Shown: one piece after another, positions 34,628-48,980 of the stretch
Layout of the letters: each line of letters starts with the position of its first letter
Position numbering within the stretch: position 1 is the stretch's first letter
Assembly (NCBI GenBank): GCA_944472155.2
Contig: OX235273.1
Coordinates: 36,367,204-36,431,203, forward strand
DNA: 64,000 nucleotides
DNA from: Trichobilharzia szidati
Lineage: Eukaryota > Platyhelminthes > Trematoda > Strigeidida > Schistosomatidae
Direction: 5' to 3'
Notes under the pieces: generated by a model
The model's database searches: none
Seen by the model: only the letters and a program-made list of their open reading frames with translations
What the model was told of the DNA's origin: nothing
Translations under genes and position numbers: made by a program

Positions 34628-34696
34628 AAACATAGACTCAAACTAAACGCTGCCGGCGTTCTCACTTGGAAAGACAGTGATGGTAGCTGGGTTACA

Positions 34697-35844
34697 GTGA
34701 TACCAAAAAGCCTTCGTCGTGGGCTCATTCAAGAATGCCACCAACTAGCCCATACAGGAGTTGCACGAACATATGGCCTAGTGAGCCAAAGTGCGTACTG
34801 GCCAAACATGAGAGGCGACATTGCGAACTACGTACTTGCTTGCCCACAGTGTCAATTGATGAAGGGTGATCGGTGCATTCGACCACAGCTACAAACGATA
34901 CCCGTAAAGCCGGTGGGTGACTTGTGATCCGTGAACATAATGGGTCCTTTCCCTCAAGCAGCCAGTGGAAATCAATGCATGTTAATGATGATGGAACACG
35001 TCACGCGGTGGGTAAATGCTGTAGCAATTCCAGATCAGCGCGCCAATACCGTAACCGAGACGGTTATTCGACATATTGTGGCGGATCATGGTGTACCAAA
35101 AATGATATTGACAGATCAAGGCCACTGTTTTGAAAGTGAGGAGTTCAAGACTCGTCTGGAGGCACTGGGTATTAAGAGAATTAGAGCGACTCCGTATCAT
35201 CTGCAGACAAACGGCTTAACCGAAAGGAATAATTGTACACTCAAGGAATGGCTAGCTGCGAAAAGAGGCAACTGGGAAACTGACTTATCGTTGGTATTAC
35301 TGGCAAATCGTGCCACAGTACGAGGGACAACAAAAGATCGTCTTTCCAGCCGATGTATGGGAGGAAACCACGCTTACCGGTGCACCATAAGACTGGGCCA
35401 CTACAACAAAGTTGGAACAGTAAGAAATGGACACGTGAGCGGAAACAAGTAATTCAGAATATACAAGAGAAGCGCAAGATAGACATCGAAAATTATGGCA
35501 AGAAACAAATCAAAGCTAGAAAGCTGTTTTAAGTAGGTGACCAGGTGAAATGCAGAGAACGAAAGTATACTACCGGAAGTGGACCAGGATCAGGAAAGCT
35601 TCTGCCGAAGTGGGAGGGACGATATGTGGTCACATCGAGACACGGTTTAGTGTACACAATAAAGAGAGGACATAAAGAGAGAAGATTAAACGCCGGTCTG
35701 CTTCAAAGATGGAGACAAGAATGTCAAGACGAGGTACCAGAAGAGCAGCAGGATGAAAGGTCTGTGCGGCGATCAAGGCGGTTACAGGGGAGACTTTATA
35801 ATGAGGGGGCGAGTGTGGTGAGTTCTACTTATAATCTGATATAA
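34697..35844 (+). pseudogene. Gypsy integrase pieces, copy B
   Basis: 34697-34927 holds the integrase zinc finger (H-Q-L-A-H-T-G-V-A-R-T, C-P-Q-C). 34931-35452 holds the catalytic core with M-G-P-F-P-Q-A-A, I-L-T-D-Q-G-H and H-L-Q-T-N-G-L-T-E-R-N. 35545-35844 holds the C-terminus with K-R-G-H-K-E-R-R. A TGA replaces the Trp in D-L-W between the first two pieces. Confidence 0.85.
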
Positions 35845-36124
35845 GTAGTATATCAGAAACGAATTCAGAAAAGTAACAATATGTTTGGCACACTGGAAAG
35901 AGCAATCAAAGAAGAGAACCATGAGAAGAATGTTGCCATATGATGCAGAATCCAAGAAGCTATCGAATGTGACGATATTTGACCAATTCGTCAAGGATGT
36001 GGTAAATGATGCGCAAATGGCAGGTTGAGAATATGGTACACCAAATTTAGCTATGTACCATACGTTTCACCGAATAAACATTCCTTTCAGCCTCCTCCAT
36101 CTTGTCTACATTACATACATTACA

Positions 36125-36560
36125 CAACTGCTAAGTCCACGTGAACATGAGTGAAACGAGTATCCGGCTGCGAGAATGTTTCTAAGGTTGACATTGTGTG
36201 TCTCTGTACGTTCGCCCTCTGGCACGCAATGCTCCCTGTCGCTCACCTTTGCACAACACCTTGTAGATTTGTCCACATATATCTTTCGAAGGTTGCTTTA
36301 TCTGAAGAACTTACTCCAGGGTGGGATAACGACCGAAAACCAATAAGTGTGGTTTCCTCATAACTCTAGGGATGAATAATTTGTTGTGTCGCAGTATATA
36401 AAGTTACCATTTCCAGGAGATGATAAGTGTGCAGGTTTGAGACCAGAGCCATTTGCAGGGGTGAAAGGCTGAAATCTGTTCTTGTTCTCTCCTTTTCCCG
36501 CAATGTAAAATAGCATGGGAAAGACAGAATGATGTTTGCAAATTATGAATTATTGAACGT
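36125..36560 (-). mobile_element. Old Gypsy fossil on the far side, copy B
   Basis: Inverted equivalent of 13730-14160, including the second 282-bp direct repeat (about 36125-36405). Frames are interrupted. Confidence 0.6.
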
Positions 36561-36708
36561 GTAGGAGACTTGATAGTGAGCTCGGTGACGGTACAAATAT
36601 TGGAATGAAATCCAAGTTCATGAAATAATGTCGTAACAGTATGTTATAAAAACAGTTGACGAGTTGTATAAATTATGGGCTACTTTGTGATACGGTTAAA
36701 GTCTTTTG

Positions 36709-37290
36709 CTACATATTAGTCATATAATCCACAGAAGCGTTCACTGCTGGAGTCGTGTCTTCCATTAGAAGCTGTGCACTGTCTGCGGAATTCTCTTCGG
36801 ATAGGGATGAAAGGTTCCTGCAATGCACAAAGGATACAACGCGGTTAGTAGGGAAGCTAGCAGATATTAGGGTCCAGTGGGAAGACGAAGCGGAAAGCAA
36901 CACGCTGTATCCTAGTTCTGCACTCCAAAGTCATGTTGATTTTACAACGAATCATTTTAGGCAAAAGTTATGTACAATGTTTCCATTTCAAACCTCTAGC
37001 GAAAAACTAACTGTACAAACATACTGTTTCACACACCACAAACGTAACATGGAGATAGTTAGAATTTTAGTTGAAGACATCATTGTGTTGATAGGACTTT
37101 CAATCGTGAAACATGACTCTGGTCCCCCACGTCAGCCAAAATCTCAATACACTTTGATCCGATGATGCTTAGATGATCTTTCATTTCGCAGGATATGTAT
37201 GCTTCAGTGAGTTGGCGCGTGTGTGTGTATGTGTGAGTGTTATGATGATCAGTTTGCTGAATGAATGAGTAGAGTGTCAAGTGAACAAGA
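36709..37290 (-). pseudogene. Second secreted-protein gene, truncated copy B
   Basis: Exon 3 (36709-36817, M-E-D-T-T-P-A, TAG) and most of exon 2 (from 37153 up to about 37285, R-Q-L-T-E-A-Y-I-S) are kept. The GCCTGCAG acceptor of exon 2 is deleted, and so is everything corresponding to exon 1 (about 12095-12900 of A). No signal peptide remains, so this copy is probably dead. Confidence 0.5.
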
Positions 37291-40225
37291 CAAGATATAT
37301 GCATATTTATATGCATTTGAACTGGTAGTCAGGTGATTGTTTAATGCTTTTCACATTGCTTGAAGGAGATGCATTCCTCGTTCCAATGTATCCAGTATAT
37401 ATCTGCTAAATAGTTGACTTGTCTCCACCTGATGAGGAAGTTATACGAGTTACACCAACACCTACCGAGTTGTGATGGGTAGGCAATAGTGGCCTAGCAG
37501 GTGTTGATACTTCTAGGTCTTCAGCGTCTCACGTGAGTCCAACCAGATATCTGTTATCTGTAATGTTTAGTTTTTTCATCAGTAAAATCACAAGGCATTC
37601 ATCAGTCAATGGTTGTCCACTAATCATTTCAGCTGAAACGCTGAGTACAGGACATATCATGCGTTCTCAAACACAAATCCAGTGTAGGATGGCCAAGGTT
37701 TCAAAAATACATCTGCTAGCTGGTTGTGTTGTCACCACCTTCTGCAGAACTCACGGAGGAGTAATCACAATTCACACGTGAGGGTGATACAGCATATTCC
37801 GAAGTCGTCAGGAGAACAGTTGAACTCTGCAAAGTTGATAACCAAATGTAGTGTCAATTATTCTTATCATTCTTATTCTTTCATACATCACGTCAATTTG
37901 TGTGTTTCAATTTTCCTCTAGTTTTCATACAAATTGACTCGACAAGTAACTGTGTGATGGATCAGATTGTTCAGAATCTATAACGTCATCAATTAATATA
38001 ACTGTTCAACACTGTGTGATTTATCAAAATAAAATCCTAACCATTATGGAGTTATACTCTACCACAGTGCCCAAGTTTTAAGATTATATCTATCACACAA
38101 AGCTATCAAATGTTTCAGATAATTTCTGTCTTCAAATGACACTATCCAAATTTATGAAAGGGACAAATTGTTTCAATTTTTTGATAATAGCCTCTCTTCA
38201 TACATGCAAAGGTTGAACACCAGAACTGTGATCTTCCCTGCATGTTTGCATTATTACACGTTTAAACACTGAAGATACAATCTGACTACCGTCTGGATAC
38301 GTTGAACACGTATCATCAGTTTGTTGCAGTTCACCATTAAGGTGTTGCCTGTAAACCGGTGTCCGACTACCACAGTGAGCATAGAAGGTTATAATAACCA
38401 CTCGGTGGTGAAGCTCATGGTCATTATCGGTGCATGTGTTGGTCAATGGTGCGTGGAACCTCATTTCGCACACTGTTTTCAGTGTGAAAGCACATAGGTC
38501 TGCGTGCAGTTGAACAGGCCATAAATTGAAGGATAATTGCGAGACAATGGAGAATGAGATGTCGACATTCATACGTGTTTCGAGATGTTTAAGTAACAGT
38601 GAAGACTCAGGACTTGACCACATCTTCAGGAGTCACACCTACATTTAATCAGCTCCCTCATCACCTGGCCTTCGTTCATTCTGGTTATTTCCGAAATGCT
38701 GTCGTCAGCACGATTTTCTGTCTCCTTGAGAATCCTCCCTCGCATATTCCTTGATCCATGCAAAGGTGCCCGAACCTCCAGCACTCCATTCAGTGTATCG
38801 TTCGCCTATGCATACACGAACGACATTCAAATAGCCAGTCCAAACACATCACTGAATTACTTAACTTCATGTTATCTCGTGCTCTGATTGTTCGTACAAT
38901 CTAAAGGGATTTGGATGACAAGCGAATTTCACTGACTATTATTCTGCCTACCACTTGTATTACAATACACTGTCCAATATAGTTCTAATTTGTCTTCATG
39001 GAGTAATGTGTGATAACATCGTTGTATCTTTATTGTAAAGTCTGAAACAGACTTTATTGAAAAACAGTCATCCACTCTTGTTATTTCTCCTCTGTTAGCA
39101 TTGTCTTCAGTTGTACTCTTATCTCTGTATTGAATTATAATGATCAAACTTTACCTGATTTTCACAATTTATTATCAAGCCGAACGTTCCGAGAAGAAAA
39201 TGGTTCCTTTATCCATCCCTCCAACCCCACAAATATAAACGCTCAAAATAACTGACTGACCGCATTGTTATTATTGCTTGTGATCAATATGTCGTCACGT
39301 TATCAACAGCGTGATCACCTTGGTTAATATCGAATAGTTCACAGACTCGATGAGTGCCTACTGAAAATATTTGTTTGATTAAACTGGGTTCTCTGGATTC
39401 AGTGACGCAGGTAGTTGAATTAATACCATTTTGTTCGTGTTTTTTGAGTTCTACTCTGTCTCGGAACATTCCACCTAATTTGGATTTTCGCTCTCTCTAA
39501 ATTGAACTCACTAGTAAGTTTGGGAATTCCTCTAATTATTTGTCTGTCATAATTTCACTCTACTACTCATTCATAATATACATCGATTCACGCTCTCCTT
39601 CGATCTTGTATCTTCTCTCTAGTCAATCCTTATTTCTAAGCAAAATGTTTAATTTACCTCCCTCACTTGTCTAGTTGTGCTGTAAATAGTCAGTCTTTTA
39701 ACACTGAATAATTTGTCTGCCCACATCATTCTCGGAATTGTGTTGTAGAAATTCTCTATCTTTAACTACACGTGAAAATGGAAAGTGTGTTCAAACATTG
39801 TGAAAATCATAATCTGATTTAGTTTAGCATGTGCGCACGAAATTAACCGAAGTCGCATTATCCTGGAAATGTGTTCGTTATTCCCCTGTTCAAACCAGCA
39901 ATGAGAAATGATTGTAAGATAGGTCTAAGTTATAATGCGAGGAAAACTACAGTCACAGGTGAATTTTTCCGTCACTTCATCTCTAATGTGACTATGACAT
40001 TTTACACACACCGCCTTTACTGAACATTGTATGGAGAAGTCAAAGTGATGCTTAAATATCATAATTATTTTAAATTTTATTATTATTTTTACAATTATCA
40101 CTACTACTACATTTACGACTACGACTACGTACTAAAGTGTAATCAAGTGAAAGAGAATAGAAGAAGCACGTTGTCTTCAAATGATGCGTGAAGACAGTTG
40201 AATGCATAACTTCATCTGACATAGA

Positions 40226-43200
40226 TCACTCTGGGTAATGTCCTGTCAGCGCTTGGTATCCAGCCTTCAAGAAGAGAAGAAAGATTGCAAAAATCATGAA
40301 TGAATGAGCAATTTCAATAGAATCGAGGACGATACTGAACGAATGGAGAACGTCTCATTAAGTGAATTAAGCACTAAATTTCGACATTTTCAATCTCAAA
40401 TGACTGAATTACTCAAACCAACTGTACTCAAGTTGATGTGCTGGATCATATCCTTCATGCATTCAAACGTGGGCCAGACGTGTATGTAGCACCGCAGTTA
40501 AGAGCATCACACGAAATAACTGCCACAACAATCAGTTCGAAAGAAGCCAAAGCTTTCCATCTAATTAGTATACTGATTGCTGACATTTTCACTACACAAT
40601 GTTTAGTTATTCATTAGAAGTGAACATCTCGTCTACTTGGCTCCAAACACCAACACGACATTACTCAATAGAACATGAGATGTGGCGATGGATAATACAC
40701 GGTGAGTGGACGGAATTTTGTCATACGGATTGTGTGAATTGCTTCTACTACATAAACTCACCCTGTAATTCGTCAAAACATTCTCATAAATTGATCTGGT
40801 TTCTATAAAGAGAAGATGAAGTCTAAAGATGAAGATGAAAATACGCGACAAATCTGAGTGTGAGATGCTATTTCACGTGTGACTCAACGTTTACGACATA
40901 CTTGACAGTTGAAAGTGCCTTGCAAATTATCCGACACAAACGTATTTAGCTTACCATAAGCTATCACCCACAGGTGTTTCAAAAAACCGTAATGTGTTGC
41001 CCAATGAGTGAATACATTTATTTCTGGAAAGGAAAGCAAAGTGCAAGAATATATCATGGATAGACAATTAGCGACAATAAAATCTAACGAGCTATCAACC
41101 AGTAACCTACTGATCAACAAATATGCTGGAGAAAATAGAGAGACCACTGAAGCCTTATTTCATACTAGAAACCCAAGAAAACAATAATATTAATATTATA
41201 ATATGAGTAGTAATGCAATGCTAGAAATATAGTCAACGTAAGGTGTTCTCGAAAAGAATCATCAGGGTATTTACAAGGAAGTTGACTTTCTATTTGTAGA
41301 GAGTAGCTTCGTCGTTTACGGAACACGTAATATGACAGTCACTGTCATCTGTCATTCAGTCAAATAATTTGATATACATCTGTCCGCGAAACACCGCGGA
41401 TAAAACTGATGGAACAATCTCCCCCAAAGCAATGACATGTTTCGAATTACCTTGAGTGCGATTAACCGACAGAAGACTATCACATCCACTGAAATCCGGC
41501 ACTCGTCCGATACCTATTCAAGAAGAAAGGATAGTGTTGACAGTATTTCGTCGGATACAATGAACATGGTGTGTTTAGTATTACTGATCACCAGTATTCT
41601 GTGATTTGACTTACGGCTTGGTCCGGCTGAAATGCACAGACGTCAACACATACAAACATATTACTCGTTTATTCTAATGTGCATCGGAAATATGTGCACG
41701 TGTAGGCTGTGAATTTCGCCAACCTGCTGATACAGTGAAATTGATTCTTGGTGAGTAAGCAATGAGTGACGGGTCTTCAGATTGAGAGAGAGAGATACTT
41801 GAAGTTTCGAATCTTCATAGGGATTGACCATGAGTCAGTGAACTGCCAGTCTTCGGATTACGCGATGTGCACACTGTTACTCACTGGATCTCAGTTGCTC
41901 TCAATTCACCTCTGACCACTCTGAGCGACTGGGCATCACTTATTCAAAATGACGCTCTCATTCACAAAACGATTGTAGTGCGTAGCATCGGAGACTAATC
42001 ACCAGTTTTGTTTTTGACAATCTCATAAACAAACCGAGTCCCAACACACTGACACTGGATCACAAAATGACAACACACGTATACAAAGTCACTGTTGGAT
42101 GTCATCTGTTGTCCAGTGACTCACAAATTCACTCGAACATCTAACAGTTGAACAAATTTGTCTTTCAGTCACACGCTTTCACTATCAACGATAACTAAGT
42201 CAACAGTTTAATATGGTGGATTCGATCACAGGGATGTTTGACTGAGTCAGAACAATGAGGAACCTTTAGCAGAAGTGAAGCTGACCTACTCAACCAATAA
42301 TATCAATGCTTCTTACATTCAGATCCATGGATTAACGATTCCCTCCAGAGAGTTCTACTCTGAGATAAGTAGAAGAAAGTCCCTGGATAAAATGCAAAGA
42401 GAACAGAATATTTATCGACCAGTAAATTGAAAATCACCTGGAACAAATGAAATACTTAATTTGATGTTTGTCTTCCCACCTGGCAAATATTAGTGGCCTG
42501 TAGTTCAGGCTTTTCAGTGAATCAATCAACTGGGTCTGTTTTGTCGACATCTTTCGCCATTAAGTATCATTGCGCAGAGATTGGATAAAATGCTAGATAC
42601 GACTATACTCTTTCTCTTATACTGGTTGTATCCAAGTGACTTGTAGTGAAATATGAGAAGATGAGCATCTCAAGCAGCTGGAAACAGTCTGCCACACGTA
42701 CGCTCATTTTTCAATAGCAGTAGAGTGACTCAACTGAATCTCTTTCGAAAATAAGCGCCGACAACTCTCCGATTGAAATGCAAAGCGAACAACATCAAAC
42801 AGAGTGTGCTATGAATTAGGAAGGTGCACTAACCATATGACTGCTGTACAGCTCTGATGGTGCTTGAAATGCCTGTCAAACAAATGAATACACAATAAAT
42901 GCAAGATAGACAAATATCGGGATAATGAAAGGTGCAGAATTCCTAACCATGAGATACTCAAATTGAATAGGTGGTATTATTCAGACATGGTGTTTAAACA
43001 ACTGAACGTCAGCCTTCACACGTCTGTGTGATATTCAGTAGTGGCGTTAATTCAGAGCTTATTTAACGAGGGATTTCAATAGTCCAGTCACTTTGTTTGC
43101 AGTCTGAACATGAACAACAAACATTTCACGTACTTCTGTAAATTTCCGGTTGGTAGTGGTTTCCAGAAGTATTGTATAGACAATTCACAACTAAAAGAAC

Positions 43201-45833
43201 GATTATTTCTCAATATTGATTAAATTTGTTGACTTACAATTAGTGATACTTCTGCCTGTTTCGTTAGCCTGTGTTTCCAAGCGGTCTGAAGTGGGAAGGA
43301 GACAAGTAGTCTGTTGCCTCGTGCGATACAAGTCATGATTGCAAGACATTGAAGACAGTGTGGTCAATATTGCTCGCTTCTCAAATGTCGAAATAAAAGA
43401 CCATGAATAAACAAACGGTAGAATGGAATCAACAGTACTCTGTCTCCACTGATACCTAGATACTGGTGTTTACACGCATTTGGACAGCATTCGACAATTA
43501 TTTACTGCATGTTCATGTACAAAGTATCTAACATCCTCCAGCGACTCGCAATGCAAAGCCACCCATTCACTTCAAAAAACAACAGGTTTGTACGAAACAT
43601 TGTGAAACTGTTATTAGTTATATTGTGACTGTCATCGAATCACTGGTTGTAAATCTACATCACACCACTGTCATCCTTAGTAGGAAGCATAACTAGAGGC
43701 TGTGAACACTCCACGTCTGTTGAAAGATTAAGACAGAGAAGAAAGAGGAGGCTAAGTGTGGTGCTTAGCAATCTTGTAGTTGCAAGTGATACCATTGTGA
43801 ACAATAAACCTCCCTCGAAACATCATCCAGTGAATGAACCTGTTTCACTCTGTCATATGTCCAACAACCACATTAATTTTCAACTATATACCACTTCTAC
43901 CACCACCAACACCACAACCACCACAGAGTTCAATTACCACACGCATACTACTATTGAGTCGAAGCATCACCGACACAACACATTAACAAATAACATACAA
44001 AATACATGTGGTAAGTAAAGGCAGATTTGTAAAAGCACCTTCCAATGTATCCGCTTGTTCTTCCGCAATTGCTTTCCTGTTATTCAAGTCTATGATTTGT
44101 CCTGTAAAACAATCGAAAATGTTCCACAAATGAATTGATGATGTCTATAGGAATGATGACAACTGTCAAATCTGTTCATCAGTCACACTGAATTCGTCTA
44201 CATTCACAAAGGGTTCCAGTATCACACGCTGCATATGCTTCCACCAACCACCTCCAACGCGGATAATCGCAAATTCAGAGAGAATACGATAAATCAATCC
44301 ACAAATGAAAATGAAAATGCATTCAATGAACAAAGGCTTTACTACTTCATCAAATGTCAGGTGAATGCATGGAATATTGAAGTATATTGAAAAGAATTTG
44401 CTTACTTTCAGAAGTGCTGATGTCACGTTGTAAAGTGTTTACAGTTCGAGCAAGACGAGGCCATACTTCAAAACAAGAAGGCTAAGCGTTAACTCATTCG
44501 ATTAAGCTTGGTTGAATGTTACGACTTGTTCAAGAGTGATTCAAGAGTGAATGACGTAGTGAATATGTGTGCAAGCATGTTTCCCATTTTATGAGAATGA
44601 ATAAAACTGGTTGATATGTTCAATGAGTAGCGTATTGAAGAGAATATTCCATTCGAGAATACGGAACGATACCGCTTGAAATATCCTCTCACTCGCTCCA
44701 CAAGAAGAAATTGTCGTCCTACTCGAGAATCCTGATACTCCAGCCTCATTCAGAGGTTAACAGTCATAGATAGAAACTGCCTAGCTTCACACCATATTTG
44801 CCTACACAATGGGAATACATTGAGAATTTAGCTTCTCACCGTTAGGAAATATGGAATGATCAAGTCGATTTCTACATATCCACAGAGTGCAGATTCTCAA
44901 AGTTCAACGCTATCATCCTGCTGGATTAGATGAAGTTGTTTCACTTGATGCATTTCTTTGCAGGATTTACATGATGTCCCACCACCAGACTGACTATTCG
45001 ATAATAACCTAGAATAAGCTGACAAACTACTAAGTGTGGAGAGCAATATTCGAAAGTTTGACATTGTAGAATTCCCGAACATTCATTGATTCCTGAGTTG
45101 AGTTGACTGGATATTCGACAGGCAACTTCACATTTCAAAAGAATTTACAAGTCAGAAACAAGTGGATAATAGCAGACTAATGGCAACATGACTGCTCAAA
45201 TTACTGTTCAATGTGTAATGACTCACTTTGATGCCGAGGCGGCCGATCAGCTTCAGGAAAAGAGAAATAATTAATTAATTGATTATATGCGCAGGTGAGC
45301 ACATTCAATCTCACGAATCACTTGATCGACAGTGAGGGAGATTCATTCATCTATTATTTCGTAGGGAGACCACCTAAATGCTTATCTTGTGCACTCAATC
45401 TGCACTGAGTAGCAGTTTCAAATTGATGCGACTCAATATGGGTTTGTAACCATGAAACTGAAATCATCAATGCACACAATTTGTGCAACAGAAATGCATG
45501 AAATGCATGCGAGTTCGTGTTATCGGTATGTGTCAGATAAATGACTAAATTGGCTTGTCATTCCGTACCTCACGTTCATCAGAAAATGATATTCATATCG
45601 ACGTCTGATAGATCTGATCGAATGCGGCGGTTCATACATTTACACAAATCACTGATCATCAAATACTATAAAAGCAGTTGTCAGATGTGAGTTCTCTACT
45701 TTTAATTCGTTTGTTTCAAAGTATTAGTGCAATATGTACAGAGCGAAATTAAGTGACGCTTACCTGTCAGTAGAGATAAACTCAGGAGAAGGAGGGACGC
45801 AGGGATTTCTAATGATAGGAAAGCGAAAGCCAT
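40226..45833 (-). CDS. Micro-exon gene (MEG-like), secreted variable protein, copy B
   Basis: Same 13-exon model as copy A, read leftwards: 45764-45833, 45227-45250, 44406-44465, 44039-44101, 43666-43716, 43238-43285, 42834-42872, 42317-42382, 41615-41626, 41451-41513, 40955-41023, 40762-40802, 40226-40264. Total 645 nt, open throughout, 214 residues. The signal peptide starts MAFAFLSLEIPAS, shared with C and not with A. The first nine exons match C exactly wherever C is intact, except for a change in the 66-nt exon. The 69-nt exon is unlike both others (T-H-W-A-T-H-Y-G-F-L-K). The last exon starts A-G-Y-Q-A. The Cys at the 66/12-nt junction of A is Ser here. Confidence 0.82.
43666..43795 (-). 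other. Possible alternative first exon with signal peptide (copy B)
   Basis: In-frame ATG extension of the 51-nt exon, start MVSLATTRLL, equivalent to 5397-5526 in A. Open and in phase. Confidence 0.45.
44519..44749 (-). CDS. Intronic 76-codon ORF, copy B
   Basis: Start MRLEYQDSRVGRQ; identical in copy C (50065-50295); stopped at codon 19 in A. It is inside a MEG intron, same strand. It ends N-K-S-stop. No domain recognised, and it could be untranslated. Confidence 0.2.
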   Translation of the reverse strand: MRLEYQDSRVGRQFLLVERVRGYFKRYRSVFSNGIFSSIRYSLNISTSFIHSHKMGNMLAHIFTTSFTLESLLNKS

Positions 45834-46258
45834 GATTCTGTGTAGTTGCTTGAAATCTGGTGTATTTATATGGAAAAATTTATTCTAGAGATTCAAATCA
45901 ACGAATGAAAAAAGGCGAGGATATCGGACCATTTCTGAATACCTTCAATTTCTGATGTTCACGTAGTCATGGCGTGATTATCACTAATGTAAATTAATTG
46001 AACTTTATTACGGAATGTAGACAATTTTCTTCAAAGAAAGTGTAATTAGTAAGACTGAAAAGGTGAACTTTTTTATTATTTCATATGAAAATTTCTTCAC
46101 TGTAATAACTTATTCTTGTGTTAGGAAACAGTCGGAACGAGGAGTAATCTTTTCAAAGCATTCCCTTCAGGCTTTTATAGTGGTTTTACGGTAGCAATAA
46201 CAGCTAGTTGTGTGACGGATACAGCTTCCACTTAGAATAACAGATTAGTTAGTTATAG
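44810..46258 (-). repeat. Left arm of palindrome 2 (inner part of copy B)
   Basis: Reverse complement of about 48548-49995 with very few differences. Exon 1, exon 2 and the 60-nt exon are base-identical between the arms. Confidence 0.9.
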
Positions 46259-47454
46259 GCTAACGAAATAAATGACATTTCTGTGACAAATGTGGTGAGT
46301 TGGCTATAAACTGAAAGATGGCATGGAATGGAGGACGACGATGAGTATTCTTGATGGAAAGATTCACTGTGAGTAGTGAAGGTTGATCAGTTAGTTGAAA
46401 GGTGTTCAACGGACTTGATGAATGGCTAGTGCACATAGACAGAATACTTTTAAACTAGTGATATTAAGACTTTTTAAGTATAATATATTTGCATTTTCCA
46501 ATGAATGAAATCCAAATATAATTTGTTATTACTGAAATTTCCCAACTTAATGTTATTAGCTCTATCGAAGTATTAATTAGCCAGAATTTACAAAATCTCA
46601 GCGTATATGTAACAACTTAATCATCGTTCATCAGCATTATATGAATTTCCGGCTGTCACTCTGGCCGAATGTTGAAGATAAAAAAGAGTTAATTGGTGAG
46701 AAAATAGACTCAGGTCAATTTAAATGTTCGTTTGGAGGTCAAAATAACAATAGGGATATCTAAATCAAGTATTAGAGAGGGAATAGTGTGGTGAGAGCTC
46801 TCCGAATGCAAAAGTTGTCAACGACAACTTCCGTCCATATTAGTTTGCTTATTAGATGTATCACACAGTGAAACAATATCATTTACTGGATGATGTTTCT
46901 AACAATATGGAATTACTTACAACCACGTCTCGAATCAGGATAATGAGAAAAACAATAACAAATCTTAACCTTTAGGAAATCATCAGCCAATCACAGAGGA
47001 GTTGAATTGTGGAAATATGATTCACAGATACATGACGTGATTTTCTGATAAACGACTGTAAAGAGATAACAGAATAACCTTCAGCAAGAAACAACCAATC
47101 AGAAGAGGTTGCTTCTTCGCTAACAGTAAGGCATATACAAATCTAGAGATACCTCTTGATCTCCTCAATAGACGATCTGTTGCCTGGACCTTGTCTTTTG
47201 TCATTACAATAGTATATCTACCCTGGTATCAAACAAAGTTTACAAAATCAGGTATAGATTGTTGGATTTGATAAGCGTGTAAAATTATAAAAGCAGCGTG
47301 TGTCTGCATGATGAATTCGCTTATCACATTTGTGTTGAATTCATCATTTCATCGAGGAGGGCGGGGTGTTGTAATCAAGTCAAGTTCTGTTTCAAATAAT
47401 TTGGATTCCATTTCATATGAAGTGCTTCTGATATTAGACATCCTGTGTGATTTC
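46259..47454. other. Palindrome 2 centre, left part
   Basis: 46259-46660 matches 1446-1850 of the first centre. About 46663-47450 is extra here. Its last part (from about 47330) reads like more of the Penelope element. No gene supported. Confidence 0.5.
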
Positions 47455-48260
47455 TGACTTCGTTGTGGATTATTTCAATGTTGTCAAAATCAATTTCGTG
47501 GCCTGATTCTATGGCGTGTAGACCTATGGCTGGTGATTTTTCAAGCTTTTCGATTTCAGTTGGATCTCTCGATGGTCGGACAGATTCTCTACAGTGTTCA
47601 TTTCTTCTGATTTTGATTTCTCGTGATGTTTGACCGATTTATGTAGCATCACATTCCAAGCAATTTATTTTGTGGACACCATTAAATAAAGAATCCTTAG
47701 GGATTAGGTCTTTCACATGATATCTCTGCTGTATATGGAATTACAACAGTTCAGGCCCACGTCTTCGGAATACGTTCTCGACCATATTTAATGGCAGTGC
47801 TGATTTTGTTGATGAAGTTCTTTACGTAGTCCTTTCGCTTGAGAGTCTCAGTAGTGTTTGATATCTCTTCTCTTTCCTTCCCATCCATTATCAAATGGTG
47901 TGCTCGTCTAGGGAGACTTGAAACAACTGATATCTTTGTGCTGATGGGTCGTGATGACTCGGAGTCTAAATATTGATTGGAGTGGGTTTTCTTTCTGAAT
48001 ATAGATATATTAAAATATCCATTTTGTCTCCTATTAACTAGGCAGTCTATAACTGGTATTTCAACGACGTCTTATTCTGCTTCCGAAGTAAACTGGATGC
48101 AGGTAGGAATATTGCTCAGTTTCTTCAAAAGTGAATTGCATAGATCTCGTTTTAGCACTACAAAAGTATCATCAACGTATCTTAACCACATTTTAGCGTC
48201 AGTATGCTTGAAAAGATGTTATCTTTCAATCTATTCATAGGAAGATCAGCGATTATTGGG
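47455..48260 (-). mobile_element. Penelope-like element remnant at palindrome 2 centre
   Basis: The same element as 1880-2600. Y-V-D-D is at 48168-48179 and the GIY-YIG region lies near 47600-47760, where the Y-I-G motif now has a TAA. A further endonuclease fragment is at about 48280-48545. Confidence 0.85.
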
Positions 48261-48943
48261 GAAGCTAGTGAATCCATAGCAACATCATTCGTCTGTTGTT
48301 ATCTCGCGATAACTGTCCGGTTTATAAAGAATCACATTCCAAGCATTTTATTCTGTGGACAAAATTAGTTAGAGAATCCATAAGGATTTAGTCTCTCATA
48401 TGGAGAACGTTGCTTTGAAGTATGCGTGATGTTATGAAGAAAATTCTGACGTTGTGCGTTCTGAGAACTCTTCTGATAATGTCTGATAAAACTGCTGTAT
48501 ATGGAATCACAACTGCTGAGGCCCACGAATTCGCAATACCACATGTTTGGTGAGACTATAACTAACTAATCTGTTATTCTAAGTGAAAACTGTATTCTTC
48601 ACACAAATAGCTGTTAATGTTACCGTATAACAACTATAAGAGCCTGAAGTGAATGCTTTGAAAAGATTACTCCTCGTTCCGACTGTTTCCTAACACAAGA
48701 ATAAGTTATTACAGTGAAGAAATTTTCATATGAAATAATAAAAAAGTTCACCTTTTCAGTCTTACTAATTACACTTTCTTTGAAGAAAATTGTCTACATT
48801 CCGTAATAAAGTTCAATTAATTTACATTAGTGATAATCACGCCATGACTACGTGAACATCAGAAATTGAAGGTATTCAGAAATGGTCCGATATCCTCGCC
48901 TTTTTTCATTCGTTGATTTGAATCTCTAGAATAAATTTTTCCA

Positions 48944-48951
48944 TATAAATA
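48944..48951 (+). promoter_or_regulatory. TATA box of MEG copy C
   Basis: TATAAATA 37 bases before the ATG; mirrored at 45863-45870 for copy B, so the two genes are divergently transcribed from palindrome 2. Confidence 0.6.
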
Positions 48952-48980
48952 CACCAGATTTCAAGCAACTACACAGAATC

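Larger units (their letters stand above)
33175..36115 (+). mobile_element. Gypsy element copy B, internally deleted
   Basis: Same element and insertion site as 14170-18621, inverted. Only the first 70 bases of the 5' LTR (33175-33244) remain. They are joined directly to the end of the protease region (R-V-P-V-H-L-E-E-E-V), so the rest of the LTR, gag and most of the protease are deleted. Reverse transcriptase, RNase H and integrase follow, then a complete 300-bp 3' LTR (35816-36115) after the GAGGGGGCGAGTG tract. Confidence 0.92.
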